A stretch of DNA of 39,354 bases, from assembly GCA_016719135.1 (NCBI GenBank), contig JADKAV010000022.1, positions 1-39,354 of the forward strand. Reading direction: 5' to 3'. Below the pieces are notes generated by a model, which ran no database searches, was not told where the DNA came from, and saw only the letters and a program-made list of their open reading frames with translations. This stretch comes from Micrococcales bacterium (GTDB lineage: Bacteria; Actinomycetota; Actinomycetes; S36-B12; UBA10799). Of this stretch, positions 1 through 8,080 are shown in pieces. Position numbers and translations under genes: made by a program. Numbering within the stretch: the first letter of the stretch is position 1; each line of letters begins with the position of its first letter.

Positions 1-66
1 AGCCTCACACCGAGTCTCGTTGAGGTGCCGTCCTCGACTGCTCGACCGCGAGGAGGTCGCAGCCAC

Positions 67-1194
67 ATGAGCAGCGGACCGACGCCCAGTCCTGACGGCG
101 ACGGCGTGACCCCGAACAGTTCTGAAGCACCCAGCAAGCCCACGCGCTCGCGGATGGCGCGGATCCTGTTCAACAAGCGGGTGGTCAAGGCCGTCGGCAT
201 CGTGCTGATGATCGGACTGCTCTACTACGCGATCTTCGTCGTGCTGCCCAGCGAGATCGACTGGTCGCAGGTGTGGTACGACATCCAGGCGCTCACGCCT
301 CTGCAGATTGTGGGCCTGGTCGCCGGTGGACTGCTCGCAATGGTGACGCTCGGCTGGACGTCCAAGGCGTCCCTGCCCAAACTGACCCTCTTCCAGGGTT
401 TCGAGTCATCGGCCACCAGCCAACTCAGTGCGTTCGCCTTCCCGCCACCGGCAGACATGGCCATCCGATTCGCCATGTACCGCACGTACGGATTCACCGA
501 TGAACAATCAGCGGTCGGTGTTCTGATCGCCTTGGTGGCTCGCTACGCCGCCGTGATCGCGATGCCGTTGATCGGGCTGGCGGCGGTCGTGGTCACAGGG
601 CAAGGCAGTTGGACAGGGTTGGCGTGGCTATTGGGACTCGGTGCGGCCTTCATGGTCGTCATGTGGCTGATCATCCGGGTTGCCCGAAGCGAATCGATGG
701 CACATGCGACCGGACGGTTCCTGCAACGCGCGGCCGACTGGATCATCACCAAGTTCCATCGAACGCCGCCTGCCGACCTCGAACAGAGTGTGGTCAAGTT
801 CGGTGCCCGGACGGGATCGACGATCGAGACCAACGGGCGCTCCCTGCTTCTGTCCAACCTGTCGTGGGGACTGGCCAACGCACTCGTAATGGCGATGGCT
901 CTGCGCTTCTCCGGGCTCGATCGCGACGCCATCACCAGCGCGGGGGTGCTCTTCGCGACCGGCCTGACCATGGCGATCAACATGCTGCCCATCCCCGGCA
1001 AGGACGCACTGGCCGTTTCTTGGCTCGCGGCCATCCTCGGAATCACGAGCCAGACGGACACGTCGGCACTGGGCACGGGGCTGCTTCTGTACCGGGTGGT
1101 GACCTGGATCCTGCCCATGCCGGTGGGTGGAATCACCTTCTTTACGTGGCGGTTCCGCGTCCGGCACGACGAGGTCACCACCGTCTCGCAGTGA
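67..1194 (+). CDS. Lysylphosphatidylglycerol synthase TM-family (UPF0104-like) membrane protein
   Basis: A 375-aa polytopic membrane protein. After about 35 polar residues comes a first hydrophobic helix (AVGIVLMIGLLYYAIFVV), then further helices through to the C-terminus. The arrangement and the motif region SATSQLSAFAFPPPADMAIRF resemble the transmembrane domain found in MprF and in stand-alone UPF0104 proteins, which handle or flip lipids or lipid-linked sugars. No catalytic soluble domain is attached, so the substrate is unknown. The start at 67 is preferred over the in-frame ATG at 25 because AGGAGG lies at 51-56, ten bases upstream. The gene stands alone, 177 bp before the MoxR operon. 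Family assignment is by pattern only. Confidence 0.75.
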   Translation: MSSGPTPSPDGDGVTPNSSEAPSKPTRSRMARILFNKRVVKAVGIVLMIGLLYYAIFVVLPSEIDWSQVWYDIQALTPLQIVGLVAGGLLAMVTLGWTSKASLPKLTLFQGFESSATSQLSAFAFPPPADMAIRFAMYRTYGFTDEQSAVGVLIALVARYAAVIAMPLIGLAAVVVTGQGSWTGLAWLLGLGAAFMVVMWLIIRVARSESMAHATGRFLQRAADWIITKFHRTPPADLEQSVVKFGARTGSTIETNGRSLLLSNLSWGLANALVMAMALRFSGLDRDAITSAGVLFATGLTMAINMLPIPGKDALAVSWLAAILGITSQTDTSALGTGLLLYRVVTWILPMPVGGITFFTWRFRVRHDEVTTVSQ

Positions 1195-1286
1195 GTCAGG
1201 CCGCAATTCGGTGGTGACGGCGCCTTGGGGCAATCGGGCACGAAGATTCGGTCTGGCCGCGCGGTGCCGCCCATGTGCCGAACCCT

Positions 1287-1300
1287 GACTGTCCACAGTC
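1287..1300. repeat. Short inverted repeat upstream of the MoxR operon
   Basis: GACTGT-CC-ACAGTC, two perfect 6-bp arms, lies 72 bp before the MoxR start in a 177-bp gap. It could be a regulator site or chance; no promoter hexamers of good quality flank it. Confidence 0.3.
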
Positions 1301-1371
1301 CTGATCCAAGGAATCGGTCTTGTCCGACCCTCGTGTTTCGATCAGGGAACCAACGAGGGAATGGGGCAGAC

Positions 1372-2484
1372 ATGGCGCGCGATCGGCAGTCGTACGAGGC
1401 AGTCCTGGCGGCGGTGGGGGTGTGCGTTTCGGCGCGGATTCCTTTCCTGTTGTGGGGCGATCCAGGAGCGGGCAAGACCGCCGTGGTCGAGTCCGCGGCG
1501 GGTTCCGGCTGGCACGTGGAGACCTTGATCTGTTCGCACTACGAACCGTCGGACTTCGCGGGCTTGCCGATCGTGTCGGGGCAGCGGGTCACGCTGGCGC
1601 CACCGGGGTGGGCGCACCGGGTGGCAGCCGAACCTGGCCCGTCGATCGTGTTCTTCGACGAATGGACCACGGCGTCGCCGGCTGTGCAGGCCGCGGCATT
1701 GCGGCCTCTGACCCACGGGCAGGTCGGGGTCCTGCAACTGCCGGATCGGGTGTCCTTCGGGGCAGCCGCGAATCCGGCGGACGTCGCTGCGTCCGGATGG
1801 GAATTGGCGGCCCCGACCGCGAACCGTTTCGTGCACCTGGATTGGCGCATGCCCTTGGATGTGTACGCCGAGTCGCTGGTGACCGGGGACTGGCCCGTGC
1901 TACCCGTCCCCGTCGTGCCCCCAGACATCGAAGCCCTCGTGGCAGCACAGCGAGGTCTCGTCGCTGGTTTCCTGCGCAGCCGGGGTGGTCAGTTGTCGTC
2001 GATCCCGTCGGATGCCGCCGGGCGGGGCCGAGCATTCCCGACCCCGCGCACATGGGACTACGCGGCACGTTTGCTGGCGATCGCCAATGATCTGGGGGAG
2101 GAGGTGCGTCGATTGCTGGTGTACGGGGCAGTCGGAGCGCCGGTGGGTCATGAGTTCCTGACCTGGCTCGGGGCGCTGGATCTGCCGGATCCGGAGGATC
2201 TGCTGGACGATCCGCTCGGTGACGGGCTCAAAGGTCTGCGTCCCGACCGGGTGCATGTCGCCCTGCAGGGAGTGCTTGCGGCCTACACAGCCGACTCGAG
2301 TCCGGATCGCTGGACCGCGGCGATGAATGTCTGTGTGGGCGCGGCAACCCACTCCGGGCTGGATCCAGCGGTCCCGGTGGTGCGGGCCTTGCTGCGGCCG
2401 GGCCGCCGGCCACCCGCAGCGGAGGTGCCATCCGGACTGACGGTATTTGCGCCCGCGCTGAAATTGGCGGGCTTGTTGCCATGA
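1372..2484 (+). CDS. MoxR-type AAA+ ATPase
   Basis: A 370-aa ATPase of the MoxR/RavA branch, which acts as a chaperone-like remodeller, usually on a VWA-domain partner. Walker A is GDPGAGKT (residues 29-36), Walker B is SIVFFDEW (about 91-98), and GAAANP fits sensor 1. The reading frame is open from 1225, but the segment before the ATG at 1372 is low-complexity and unlike the family, so 1372 is chosen; the ribosome site is weak. The stop overlaps the next ATG (ATGA at 2481), so it is translationally coupled to the VWA gene, the classic MoxR-VWA pairing. The client is unknown. Confidence 0.85.
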   Translation: MARDRQSYEAVLAAVGVCVSARIPFLLWGDPGAGKTAVVESAAGSGWHVETLICSHYEPSDFAGLPIVSGQRVTLAPPGWAHRVAAEPGPSIVFFDEWTTASPAVQAAALRPLTHGQVGVLQLPDRVSFGAAANPADVAASGWELAAPTANRFVHLDWRMPLDVYAESLVTGDWPVLPVPVVPPDIEALVAAQRGLVAGFLRSRGGQLSSIPSDAAGRGRAFPTPRTWDYAARLLAIANDLGEEVRRLLVYGAVGAPVGHEFLTWLGALDLPDPEDLLDDPLGDGLKGLRPDRVHVALQGVLAAYTADSSPDRWTAAMNVCVGAATHSGLDPAVPVVRALLRPGRRPPAAEVPSGLTVFAPALKLAGLLP

Positions 2485-3698
2485 GCGGACTCGCCACCGA
2501 CGTCGCCGACCGGATGGCTGCGGCGAAGTTGTGGCTGGTCTCGGGGGCGACCGGAGATCTGCCTTACCTGTCGTCCGCTTTGTACGCCTTGGTCACCGTG
2601 CCAACCGATCGGGTCGCCACGATGACCACCGATGTGTACTGGCGGGTCTACGTCAATCCCTTGTGGATCCTGGGGCAGGACGTGCGCGTCGTGGCCCACG
2701 AGTTGGCCCATCAGGTATGGCATCTGCTCGCCGACCATGCCGGGCGCGCCCATGACGCCGGTGTCGACGTGCCGGGTCGCGAGCCGTGGAAGACCGCGAC
2801 CGACATCACGGTCGACCAGGTCTTGCCGTGGCGCGACACCGGGCTGCCCTCGGCGGGCGAGATGGGTTTCGGACCCAATCTGTCCGCGGAGGAGTACTAC
2901 CTGCGTCTCAAGGCTTCACCGGTGCCTGCGCAAGCAGCGGATCGTGATGCCAGTTGCGGCAGCGGGTGTGACGGGATCGCCCGTGACTACGACCTCCCGC
3001 CCGAGGACGAGCAGCAGTCAGCTCTGTCCGAGCAGGCGGCCGAGGGCATCCGACAGACCGTGGCCATCGGCTTTCGTGAACGCCAACGCGAACGCGGCAC
3101 GCTGCCCGGTCAGTGGGACCGCTGGGTGTCGCACATCCTCGATCCGGTGGTGCCATGGCAGGCGGTGCTGCACGCCGCGGTTCGTCGGGGCATCGGCTGG
3201 GGTCAGGGTCAGGTCGACTACACGTACTCGCGCGTCTCGCGACGGCAGCATGCGGTGGGCAAGGCGATCCTGCCCGCGATGCGACGCCCGGTGCCCGCCG
3301 TCGCAGTGGTGATCGACACGTCCGGCAGCGTCGATGACGGTCTGCTGGCTCAGGCCCTCGGCGAGGTGAGGGCCGTGCTCGCCTCACTGGCCGTGCCCGA
3401 TGCGAGCGTGACCGTGCTCGCGGTGGATGCCGCGGTCCAGACCGTCGGGCAGGTCCGAGATGTGGGTGCTGTGCGACTCGGTGGAGGTGGTGGGACCGAC
3501 ATGCCAGAGGGCATCGAGGCCGCCTTGGGTCTGAAGCCTTCACCCCAGACCGTGATTGTGCTGACCGATGGCTATACGCCGTGGCCGCACCTGCCGCCGC
3601 GGGTGCCGGTGATCGCCGCTGTGCTGGGGCGCGTGCGGGAGGCGTTGCCCCTCACGCCCGACTGGGCTCAGCGAGTTGAGGTGGTATCCGGTGGCTAG
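2481..3698 (+). CDS. VWA domain protein with HExxH metallopeptidase-like N-terminus (DUF2201 type)
   Basis: A 405-aa soluble protein. Residues 73-77 read HELAH, an HExxH zinc-binding motif followed by further His and Asp residues, in the arrangement of the putative metallopeptidase domain of DUF2201 proteins. The C-terminal third is a VWA fold with an intact metal-ion-dependent adhesion motif DTSGS (279-283) and a later acidic cluster around VLTDG. A charged stretch around 170-210 links the two. It is translationally coupled to the MoxR ATPase before it and overlaps the following gene by 8 bp. In known pairs the ATPase remodels or loads the VWA protein; whether this one cleaves protein is inference. 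Confidence 0.8.
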   Translation: MSGLATDVADRMAAAKLWLVSGATGDLPYLSSALYALVTVPTDRVATMTTDVYWRVYVNPLWILGQDVRVVAHELAHQVWHLLADHAGRAHDAGVDVPGREPWKTATDITVDQVLPWRDTGLPSAGEMGFGPNLSAEEYYLRLKASPVPAQAADRDASCGSGCDGIARDYDLPPEDEQQSALSEQAAEGIRQTVAIGFRERQRERGTLPGQWDRWVSHILDPVVPWQAVLHAAVRRGIGWGQGQVDYTYSRVSRRQHAVGKAILPAMRRPVPAVAVVIDTSGSVDDGLLAQALGEVRAVLASLAVPDASVTVLAVDAAVQTVGQVRDVGAVRLGGGGGTDMPEGIEAALGLKPSPQTVIVLTDGYTPWPHLPPRVPVIAAVLGRVREALPLTPDWAQRVEVVSGG

Positions 3699-4743
3699 AC
3701 GTACCTTGCTGCCGCAGGCGGTCACGCTGACGGTCTCGTGCCGCACCTCGCGCGAACTGGGTGCTCCGGCGCGTCGGCATCCGGTGACACTGAACCCGGA
3801 CGGGACGGTGGAAACCCCGCACGACCTGGACCAGGAACGGATTCTGGCCGCATTGGGCGGCTACCTCTCGTGCCTGGAGTTGGTGGACACTGTGGCACCT
3901 GCGTTCTTCGACTGGTACCGCGCCCAGGTGCGTGAGGTCCCGCGTCCGATCCGGGCCAAACAGCCCGCAGGGCCATGGCGGGCGGCCAAGCGGGCGGCAT
4001 GCTGTCCCGCACGCGGTTTCGACGAGCCCCAAGAAGCCGCCGAACACGCCCGCAGCCCCCGGCACATCGCCAGTCTGGCCGGGATCCCCGCGCGCGTTCT
4101 GGGCCAGTTGGTGCAGGACGTGACCGTGCCACCACCGGCGGAAGCAGGCGACCAACCGTGGGCCACCCTGTGGGAGTGCGGGATGCATCCCGATCGCGTG
4201 GAGCTGGTCGATCAGACCATCGGTGCGCTCAGCCCGATGCCCGTGTCCTTCTACCTGGGCGTCATGAGTACGAACCCCCGTCTCACCTGGCTGGCCGACA
4301 CGATCTGGAACGCCGACGCGGACATGGATACCGCGATCTGGCTCGCGTGGACATACTGCGCTGCCGATCGCAAGGCCCCTGCCGCCCGCACCGGTTGGCT
4401 CGCGACCGGCGTCCTGCGTCGGCTGATCCTGCCCCTGATGGCGTCGGTCTACACCGTGGCCGACGTGGAAGCATTCGCCAACCACTGGAACATGAGCCTG
4501 TCCGGGGCGGCCGTTGAACTGCACACGTGGGTCGAGGCGGGGGTCTGCCCGCCGGTCAGCGAATTGACCGGCCCACGCACTTCACACCTCGGATTCCCGC
4601 CCCGCGCACCCGGCTTCGTCGCGCGATACCGTCTGCGGAACGAACTTCGACAAACCCCGGCTTCTCTGACGGACGCCGACCTGGCGATGGCTTTGGTCGA
4701 GCACGGCGACGTCCTTCGTGCGGCGCGAGCACTGGCCCGATGA
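3691..4743 (+). CDS. Unassigned third protein of the MoxR-VWA operon
   Basis: A 350-aa soluble protein that I do not recognise. The GTG start at 3691 overlaps the end of the VWA gene by 8 bp and has GAGGTGG at 3678-3684; a TTG at 3676 is possible. The sequence is rich in Trp, Arg and Ala, appears mostly helical, has no signal peptide or convincing membrane span, and contains scattered cysteines (around CRTS, ACCPARG, WECGMHP) that do not form a clear zinc motif. Its strict coupling to the ATPase and VWA protein suggests it is the client, adaptor or regulator of that pair. It ends 6 bp from the convergent NYN gene. Confidence 0.7.
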   Translation: MARRTLLPQAVTLTVSCRTSRELGAPARRHPVTLNPDGTVETPHDLDQERILAALGGYLSCLELVDTVAPAFFDWYRAQVREVPRPIRAKQPAGPWRAAKRAACCPARGFDEPQEAAEHARSPRHIASLAGIPARVLGQLVQDVTVPPPAEAGDQPWATLWECGMHPDRVELVDQTIGALSPMPVSFYLGVMSTNPRLTWLADTIWNADADMDTAIWLAWTYCAADRKAPAARTGWLATGVLRRLILPLMASVYTVADVEAFANHWNMSLSGAAVELHTWVEAGVCPPVSELTGPRTSHLGFPPRAPGFVARYRLRNELRQTPASLTDADLAMALVEHGDVLRAARALAR

Positions 4744-4749
4744 TGCGCT

Positions 4750-5565
4750 TCACCCGCTATTGCGCGCCCGCACGTAGATGGCCGACTGGTTCGAGCCCTC
4801 CATCTTGCGTTCCTCGGTCTGGAACAGGTCCGTGCGGGACCGGACCAGGTCGGACAGTTTGCGGAAGCCGTACAGCCGGGAGTCGAAGTCCGGCTGTAGT
4901 TTCACCAGGTAGCGGCCGAATGTCCCGAGATCCGCCCAGCCCGAATCGTCCACCGACTGCTCCAGTGCGCGCAGTACGAACTTCTTGGGGAACTTCGCAG
5001 GGGCAGGTTCGGGCTCCGCCGGCTGAGTGGTCTTTCGGGGCCGCCGCTTGGGACCCTCGTCCTCGTCGGTGTCGGTGGAGCGGTCACCGGCACGTAGGAC
5101 TTCCACGAAGACGAAGCGGTGGCACGCGTTGCGGAACGCTTCGGGCGTCTTGCGCTCACCGAACCCGAAGACCATCAGGCCTGCTTCCCTTAGCCGCGTG
5201 GCCAATCCCGTGAAGTCGCTGTCGCTGGTGACCAGGCAGAAGCCGTCGAAGTTGTCGGTGTAAAGCAGGTCCATCGCATCGATGATGAGTGTGCTATCCG
5301 TCGCGTTCTTACCCGTCGAGTAGGCGAACTGCTGGATCGGCTTGATGGCGTTGCGCTGCAGTACTTTCTTCCACGCGGCGCTGGCCGGGGAGGTGAAGTC
5401 GCCGTAGATCCTGCGGACGATCGCATCGCCGAAGCGGGCGACCTCCTCCAACAGTGCCTCGATGACGGAGGCCTGCGCGTTGTCCGCGTCGATCAGGACG
5501 GCGAGCCGTAGCTGCCCCTCATCCGATTGGCTGGAACCGGTTGGTGTCTTGCTGCGATTGGCCAC
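4750..5565 (-). CDS. NYN-domain putative RNase with C-terminal OST-HTH (LOTUS) domain
   Basis: A 271-aa protein of the LabA/DUF88 type. The N-terminal NYN domain carries the acidic active-site set: IDADN (about 26-30), DSTLIIDAMD (about 90-99) and TSDSD (about 113-117). A charged Pro/Glu linker follows, then an OST-HTH/LOTUS-like winged helix (about 195-265: KFVLRALEQS, GWADLGTFGRYL, GFRKLSDLV). NYN domains are PIN-like metal-dependent RNases and LOTUS domains bind RNA, so RNA cleavage or surveillance is likely. The GTG at 5565 is chosen; the frame is open to 5718 but the added residues are low-complexity. It is convergent with the MoxR-VWA operon. Confidence 0.82.
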   Translation of the reverse strand: MANRSKTPTGSSQSDEGQLRLAVLIDADNAQASVIEALLEEVARFGDAIVRRIYGDFTSPASAAWKKVLQRNAIKPIQQFAYSTGKNATDSTLIIDAMDLLYTDNFDGFCLVTSDSDFTGLATRLREAGLMVFGFGERKTPEAFRNACHRFVFVEVLRAGDRSTDTDEDEGPKRRPRKTTQPAEPEPAPAKFPKKFVLRALEQSVDDSGWADLGTFGRYLVKLQPDFDSRLYGFRKLSDLVRSRTDLFQTEERKMEGSNQSAIYVRARNSG

Positions 5566-5726
5566 GCCCCTAGCCTGACACGAGCGGTGTTCGACGGTGT
5601 CCCCATCGCGGCATGCGCTCGTCGATGGCGCGCCTCCGGCCGTGCCTCGGGCGTCGGGAGTCCCTGGCCCGGCCAGGCGACCCGTTGGTTGCGAAATGGT
5701 CGTCAACCAACTGGGCACAACGCGAC

Positions 5727-5757
5727 CTTGGGCCCCTCGATGTCATTTGGGCCCAGT
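5727..5757 (-). terminator. Possible hairpin after tetR
   Basis: Two GGGCCC blocks (5730-5735 and 5749-5754), with partly complementary flanks, can form a GC-rich stem just past the tetR stop. There is no T-run, so a Rho-independent terminator is only a weak call. Confidence 0.25.
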
Positions 5758-5762
5758 CGCTC

Positions 5763-6359
5763 TCAGCTCAGCCCTACTCCGGCGCTCGCCCCGACGAGAC
5801 CCACCAGTCCCTCAAGGCGGTCCCGCAGTCCTTGCCGGTCCCGGTCCAACTCGTACTGCAGGGCCGATGAGACCACTGCATCGATGACCAGGCCGGCGAA
5901 CCGCGTGGCGACCTCATCGTTCATGTGCGGCGTGAGGGACTCGGTGACCAGCAGCAACGTGCGATCGCGCACGCGGATCAACGCATCCCGTGACTGCTCG
6001 GATGATTCAGCCATCAGCAGCGTCGCCCACGCGAACACGGCGATGGGTCGGTTGGGTGCCGTGATCGTCGCTTCCCATGCGGCGACCGCCTGCGCAAGGG
6101 TCAGGCCCAGGTCGCCCTCACGGCTGACGGCGGCGTCCATCATGTCCACCCAGTCCGAGGCCAGTCGCTCGATCGCCGCGGCGATCATCCCGTCCTTGTT
6201 GCCGAAGTGGTAATAGACGGTCGGGGCCGTGACACCTGCCGAGCGGCAAATGCGCTGCAGGGTCAGGGCCGCCGGGTCCAATCGGGTCAGGCCGTCGATG
6301 GTCGCCTGCAGGATGCGTTCCTCCGCCGGCGGCCTGTCCCCGTCGTCGCGGGTCACCAC
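5763..6359 (-). CDS. TetR-family transcriptional regulator
   Basis: A 198-aa TetR repressor. The N-terminal helix-turn-helix is clear (ERILQATIDGLTRL, then ICRSAGVTAPTVYYHF), with YYHFGNKDGM typical of the recognition helix. The variable C-terminal half is the ligand pocket. It is the last gene of the aldehyde dehydrogenase-GMC oxidoreductase operon and its start overlaps the GMC stop by 7 bp. The best operator candidate is the palindrome pair at 9809-9839 over the operon promoter, so it probably represses its own operon in response to a lipid alcohol, aldehyde or acyl compound. The ligand is inference. Confidence 0.9.
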   Translation of the reverse strand: MVTRDDGDRPPAEERILQATIDGLTRLDPAALTLQRICRSAGVTAPTVYYHFGNKDGMIAAAIERLASDWVDMMDAAVSREGDLGLTLAQAVAAWEATITAPNRPIAVFAWATLLMAESSEQSRDALIRVRDRTLLLVTESLTPHMNDEVATRFAGLVIDAVVSSALQYELDRDRQGLRDRLEGLVGLVGASAGVGLS

Positions 6360-8065
6360 ACCAATGCCGCAGGTGCGGCTTCGGGAACCGCCGGGCGCAC
6401 CGGGCGCACCGCCTCCACCAGGCGGTACTTCTCACCCATCGCCGGACGAGGGTCCGCCTCGCCCTTGTTCGGCCACAGCGCCATGGCCCGCTCAGCCTGC
6501 GCCGTGATCGTCAAGGATGGATTCACTCCCAGGTTGGCGCTGACCGCCGCACCGTCCACCACGTGGATCCCTTCGTAGTTGTACACGCGGTGGTAGGGGT
6601 CGATGACACCGGTCTGCGGGGAGTCGCCGATAGCCGCACCCCCGAGGATGTGGGCGGTCATCGGGATGTTCAACGCCTCGGTCCAGGTGCCGCGAGGTTC
6701 GCCGCCGGTCTTCTCGGCGAACTTCTTCGTCACCTCGTGCGCCTCGGGAATCCACGCCGGGTTGGGCTCACCGGTGCCCTGTGTGGAGGCCAGTTTCCGC
6801 TGACCGAAGATGTTGCGCTTCAGCGTCACGTTCAGCGAGTTGTCCAGGCTTTGCATGACCAGCATCACCGTGGTGCGCTGCGACCAGCGACGCACCGACA
6901 GCGACCTCAGGAACGACGCGGGGTTGCTGCGCACGGTGCCGAGGAAGCGTTTGGGTCGCGATACCGATGGTTCGCCGGGACGGTCCCCCTCGGTGAGCAT
7001 CGTGCTGAGCATGCCCATGAAGTTGCTGCCCGGGCCGTACCGGACCGGTTCCACGTGGGTCTGCGGGGTGGGGTGGATCGACGAGGTGATCGCCGGGCCA
7101 TGCGAGTAGTCGACTTCCAGGTCGCGCGCCTCGACGGTGAGGATCGACTCGGAGTTCGTACGGGTCAGCGTGCCGAGGCGGTCGGAGAGGGCGGGCAGGT
7201 GACCGGAGTCCTTCATCGTGTGCAGGAGCTTCTGCGTGCCAAGGGTGCCCGCTGCGAGGATCACATGATCGGCGGTGATCTCGGTGCGCGGCGGTTTGCC
7301 CGCGCCGGGTCCGGCCCCGCGCATGGTGACGCGATAGCCACCCTGTTCCAGCGGCGAGAAACCGGTGACAGTCGTCAGCGGCTGGATCGTGGCGCCCAGG
7401 CCCTCGGCCAGATGCAGGTAGTTCTTCGGAAGCGTGTTCTTGGCGCCCAGCCGGCAGCCGGTCATGCAGGATCCGCACGAGTCGCATGTGGTCCGCGCGG
7501 GTCCGGCGCCGCCGAAGAACGGGTCCTCTACGTCCACGCCGGGCTCTTCCCCGAAGAGCACGCCCACCTGGGTGCGGTGGAAGGTGTCCGCCACGCCCAG
7601 GTCTTCGGCGACCTCGAGCATCACCTGGTCGGCCGGGGTCTCCACCGGGTTCTCGACCACTCCCAGCATGCGTTTGGCCTGCTGGTAGTGCGGGGCGAGT
7701 TCGTCGCGCCAGTCGGTGATGTGTGCCCACTGTTTGTCGGCGTAGAACTCGTCCAGGGGTTCGTACAAAGTGTTGCCGTAGACCAGCGAACCGCCGCCGA
7801 CGCCTGCGCCGGAGAGCACGAGCACGTCGTTGAGCAGGGCCAGCCGCTGGATGCCGAACATGCCCATCGCGGGCGCCCACAGGAACTTGGGCAAGCGCCA
7901 TGAGGTCTTGGGCAGTTCGTCGTCGCGGAAGCGGCGTCCCGACTCCACGACGAGGACCTTGTAGCCCTTCTCGCTCAGGCGCAAGGCGGCCACGGACCCG
8001 CCGAAGCCGGATCCGACGACGACGACGTCCCAGTGCTCAGGTGTCTTGTCGATGGTGGTGCTCAT
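6353..8065 (-). CDS. GMC oxidoreductase, cholesterol-oxidase-like (ChoD type)
   Basis: A 570-aa FAD-dependent alcohol oxidase or dehydrogenase. The Rossmann motif GSGFGGSVAALRL starts at about residue 18, with VVES near 40 for ribose contact. GAGVGGGSLVYGN (about 87-98) is the family's second FAD motif. A cysteine cluster C194, C197, C200, C204 (CDSCGSCMTGC) marks the ChoD-like bacterial branch. The C-terminus has the family block NLGVNPSLTITAQAERAM. It lies 15 bp after the aldehyde dehydrogenase, so alcohol to aldehyde to acid is a natural two-step route. Whether the substrate is a sterol or a long-chain alcohol cannot be read from the sequence. Confidence 0.88.
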   Translation of the reverse strand: MSTTIDKTPEHWDVVVVGSGFGGSVAALRLSEKGYKVLVVESGRRFRDDELPKTSWRLPKFLWAPAMGMFGIQRLALLNDVLVLSGAGVGGGSLVYGNTLYEPLDEFYADKQWAHITDWRDELAPHYQQAKRMLGVVENPVETPADQVMLEVAEDLGVADTFHRTQVGVLFGEEPGVDVEDPFFGGAGPARTTCDSCGSCMTGCRLGAKNTLPKNYLHLAEGLGATIQPLTTVTGFSPLEQGGYRVTMRGAGPGAGKPPRTEITADHVILAAGTLGTQKLLHTMKDSGHLPALSDRLGTLTRTNSESILTVEARDLEVDYSHGPAITSSIHPTPQTHVEPVRYGPGSNFMGMLSTMLTEGDRPGEPSVSRPKRFLGTVRSNPASFLRSLSVRRWSQRTTVMLVMQSLDNSLNVTLKRNIFGQRKLASTQGTGEPNPAWIPEAHEVTKKFAEKTGGEPRGTWTEALNIPMTAHILGGAAIGDSPQTGVIDPYHRVYNYEGIHVVDGAAVSANLGVNPSLTITAQAERAMALWPNKGEADPRPAMGEKYRLVEAVRPVRPAVPEAAPAALVW

Positions 8066-8080
8066 GGATGTTCCTTTCGG

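Noticed and set aside
543..1475. 310-aa minus-strand frame
   Set aside because: Antisense to the membrane protein and the MoxR start, with low-complexity Arg/Ser content and no motif.
6563..7903. 446-aa plus-strand open frame
   Set aside because: It is antisense to the GMC oxidoreductase, is His/Arg/Gly-rich, and has no motif. A by-product of high GC in the real gene's third codon positions.
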